Shown here one piece after another: positions 5,761 through 7,517 of a stretch of DNA of 7,517 nucleotides. Source of the DNA: Pseudomonadota bacterium (lineage in GTDB: Bacteria > Pseudomonadota > Gammaproteobacteria > Burkholderiales > Rhodocyclaceae); the NCBI GenBank assembly GCA_023459095.1, contig JAEWVQ010000210.1:1-7517 (forward strand). The letters run 5' to 3'. Position 1 is the first letter of the stretch. Every line of letters starts with the position of its first letter. The notes under the pieces are model-generated. The model saw nothing but the letters and a program-made list of their open reading frames with translations. It had not been told where the DNA came from and searched no databases. The position numbers and the translations under genes were made by a program.

Positions 5761-7485
5761 TTACAGCGCGACGCCCGGATTACCTTCCATGCCCTTGAGC
5801 GTGGGCAGGTTGAGGGCGCGCTGGGTGATCACCTTCTGCGCACGCAGATGGCGGGCGACCACATCCCACACCGGCTCGCCGGAATTGCGCGCCTCTTCCG
5901 ACACCGGCGCCCAACCGGCGACCTTGTAGGTCTTCTCCGGGTCGATGCGTTTGCCCTTGAGCATCATGTTGTCGATGCGCTTGCCCATCGGCGCGCTCGG
6001 GTCGCAGGTGTACTGCAGGCCGCCCACGCGCACCATGTCGCCGCCCTGCTGGTAATAGGGATCGGCGTTGAACAGGTTGTCGCACACGTCCTCGAGCACG
6101 GTCTTGATCATCTCGCCGCTCATGTTGGTGACCGTGGTCCACGGATAGGTGATCGCGGTCTGGTCGAGCAGGTGCTCCATGGTGATGGTGTCGCCCGGCA
6201 GCAGCGAGGTGCCCCAGCGGAACCCGGGCGAGAACGCCAGTTCGGCATCCTTCTCGGCGATCAGCGCATCGACGATGAGCTGATCCCACGAGCCGTTGAA
6301 GTTGCCGCGGCGATAGAGCAGACCTTCGCTGACCGCGAGCTTCTCCGACAGCTTGTCGAGATAGGGCGCGCGCACCTTGTCGATGTAGGCCGCCATTTCC
6401 TTGTCGGCGGGCAGCAGGTTGGCGAACACCGGCAGCAGCTTGTAGCGGAAGTCGACCACCTTGCCGCCCTTCACCTCGAAATCCATGACGCCGAGGAACT
6501 TGCCGTTGGAGCCGGCGTTGGTGACCAGGGTCTTGCCGCCCGCGTTCTGCACCACGGTCGGCGCCGGCATGCCGTCGTGGGTGTGGCCACCGAAAATGGC
6601 GTCGATGCCGGTGACGCGGCTCGCCATCTTCAGATCGACGTCCATGCCGTTGTGCGACAGCACCACCACCACCTGCGCGCCCTCGGCGCGGGCCGCATTC
6701 ACCGCCTCCTGCATGCCCTGCTCCTGGATGCCGAAGCTCCAGTTCGGCGTCTGCCAGCGCGGGTTGGCGATCGGCGTGTAGGGGAAGGCCTGGCCGACGA
6801 TGGCCACCGGCACGCCGTTGATGTTCTTGATCACATAGGGCTTGAACACCGGATCTTCGAAGTCGGTGGTCTTGACGTTCTGCGCGACGATGTCGATCTT
6901 GCCGGCGAAGTCCTTGTCCTCGATCTCCTTGACGCGGTCGGCGCCGTAGGTTGATTCCCAGTGCAGGGTCATGACGTCGACGCCGAGCAGCTTGCACGCA
7001 TCGACCATGTCCTGCGCGTTGGTCCACAGCGCGGTGCCCGAGCCCTGCCAGGTGTCGCCGCCGTCGAGCAGCAGCGCGCCGGGACGGCTCGCCTTCATCT
7101 TCTTGACCAGCGTGGACAGGTGGGCGAAGCCGCCGACCTTGCCGTAGGTGCGCGCCGCCTCGACGAAATCGAGATAGGTGAAGGCGTGGGCTTCCAGGCT
7201 CCCCGGCTTGATGCCGAACTGCTTCAGGAAGCCTTCGCCGACGACGTGCGGCGCCTGGCCGGTCATGCTGCCGACGCCGAGGTTCACGCTCGGCTCCCGG
7301 AAGTAAATGGGCAGCAATTGCGCGTGGCAGTCGGTCATGTGCAGCAGGCTGACGTTGCCGAAGCGGGGCATGTCGTACAGCGCGGCAGCGGCCTTCTCGG
7401 CCCGGGCGAAGCCCGAATGCAGGGTCATGCCGCCGGCCGCGGCGACTGCGAGCATCTGCATGAATTCACGACGATTCATCGACAT
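5761..7485 (-). CDS. soxB: SoxB, thiosulfohydrolase of the Sox sulfur-oxidation system
   Basis: This 574-residue periplasmic dimanganese enzyme of the metallophosphoesterase / 5'-nucleotidase superfamily hydrolyses the sulfonate from the cysteine-bound thiosulfate on SoxY, releasing sulfate. The N-terminus is a Tat signal: NRREFMQ at 4-10, a hydrophobic stretch, and cleavage likely after ARA at 27-29. Metal-site motifs are seen in order: TDCH (51-54), GGDTWQGSG (142-150), HWE (175-177, the SoxB variant of the GNHE motif), SHNGMD (278-283 region) and GGHTHDG (299-305). The C-terminal 5'-nucleotidase-type domain has YRRGNFNGSWDQLIVDAL at 391-408 and GGDMVRVGGLQYTCDP at 481-496. Start at 7485 has a weak AGGT seven bases upstream; the next in-frame ATG (7479) has none. 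No other sox gene is in the window; soxXA/YZ may lie beyond the right edge, which falls 32 bases upstream of the start. Confidence 0.96.
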   Translation of the reverse strand: MSMNRREFMQMLAVAAAGGMTLHSGFARAEKAAAALYDMPRFGNVSLLHMTDCHAQLLPIYFREPSVNLGVGSMTGQAPHVVGEGFLKQFGIKPGSLEAHAFTYLDFVEAARTYGKVGGFAHLSTLVKKMKASRPGALLLDGGDTWQGSGTALWTNAQDMVDACKLLGVDVMTLHWESTYGADRVKEIEDKDFAGKIDIVAQNVKTTDFEDPVFKPYVIKNINGVPVAIVGQAFPYTPIANPRWQTPNWSFGIQEQGMQEAVNAARAEGAQVVVVLSHNGMDVDLKMASRVTGIDAIFGGHTHDGMPAPTVVQNAGGKTLVTNAGSNGKFLGVMDFEVKGGKVVDFRYKLLPVFANLLPADKEMAAYIDKVRAPYLDKLSEKLAVSEGLLYRRGNFNGSWDQLIVDALIAEKDAELAFSPGFRWGTSLLPGDTITMEHLLDQTAITYPWTTVTNMSGEMIKTVLEDVCDNLFNADPYYQQGGDMVRVGGLQYTCDPSAPMGKRIDNMMLKGKRIDPEKTYKVAGWAPVSEEARNSGEPVWDVVARHLRAQKVITQRALNLPTLKGMEGNPGVAL

Positions 7486-7517
7486 GGGAAATACCTATGG
7501 AATGAACGAGCGGACCG

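Noticed and set aside
5662..6954. 430-residue open frame on the + strand opposite soxB
   Set aside because: It is an antisense shadow. Its start lies inside the soxB terminator area and it has no family resemblance.
1..7517. Mobile element, phage, CRISPR or defence system
   Set aside because: No transposase, integrase, terminal repeats, repeat-spacer array or toxin-antitoxin-like pair was seen on either strand. All large genes are conserved metabolic or transport genes.

Overview
The window comes from a GC-rich proteobacterium. The gene set is a SoxB thiosulfohydrolase, a monomeric NADP-dependent isocitrate dehydrogenase, and a DUF4212 plus VC_2705-type sodium:solute symporter pair. This fits best with a betaproteobacterium of the Rhodocyclales (Thauera, Azoarcus or Aromatoleum type). 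The placement is inferred from gene content and protein style, not from a database search.

Layout, left to right. Bases 3-143 (+) hold the C-terminal end of a second DUF4212 small membrane protein, cut by the window edge. It converges, with only 22 bases between, on a leftward block. Reading leftward (the - strand), that block has DUF4212 (2797-2543), a 618-residue sodium:solute symporter (2531-675), two hairpins (647-594), and a 123-residue membrane protein of unknown function (537-166). Upstream of the block are a putative promoter with three phased CTTAC repeats (2876-2918) and the terminator of the next gene (3000-3029, preceded by a GC hairpin at 3040-3061). Next comes icd, 745 residues (5314-3077, -), with a long candidate 5' leader and a consensus -10 box at 5542-5547. 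A 446-base non-coding interval (5315-5760) separates icd from soxB. It holds the soxB hairpin terminator, a second small hairpin, a four-copy heptamer repeat and a 10-bp palindrome. soxB (7485-5761, -) fills the right end, and its start lies 32 bases from the window edge.

Functionally there are three separate units. One is a Na+-coupled carboxylate-type uptake system with its small partner subunit and an unknown membrane protein. The second is a TCA-cycle enzyme that yields NADPH. The third is the periplasmic SoxB of thiosulfate oxidation, probably the edge of a sox cluster continuing to the right. Terminators separate them, so joint transcription of all three is unlikely. No mobile element, CRISPR array, tRNA or rRNA is visible. 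The protein-coding content is conventional. The most interesting material is in the untranslated parts (paired tetraloop hairpins, phased repeats, the heptamer array), the EF-hand-like loop in the symporter, and the two DUF4212 copies.
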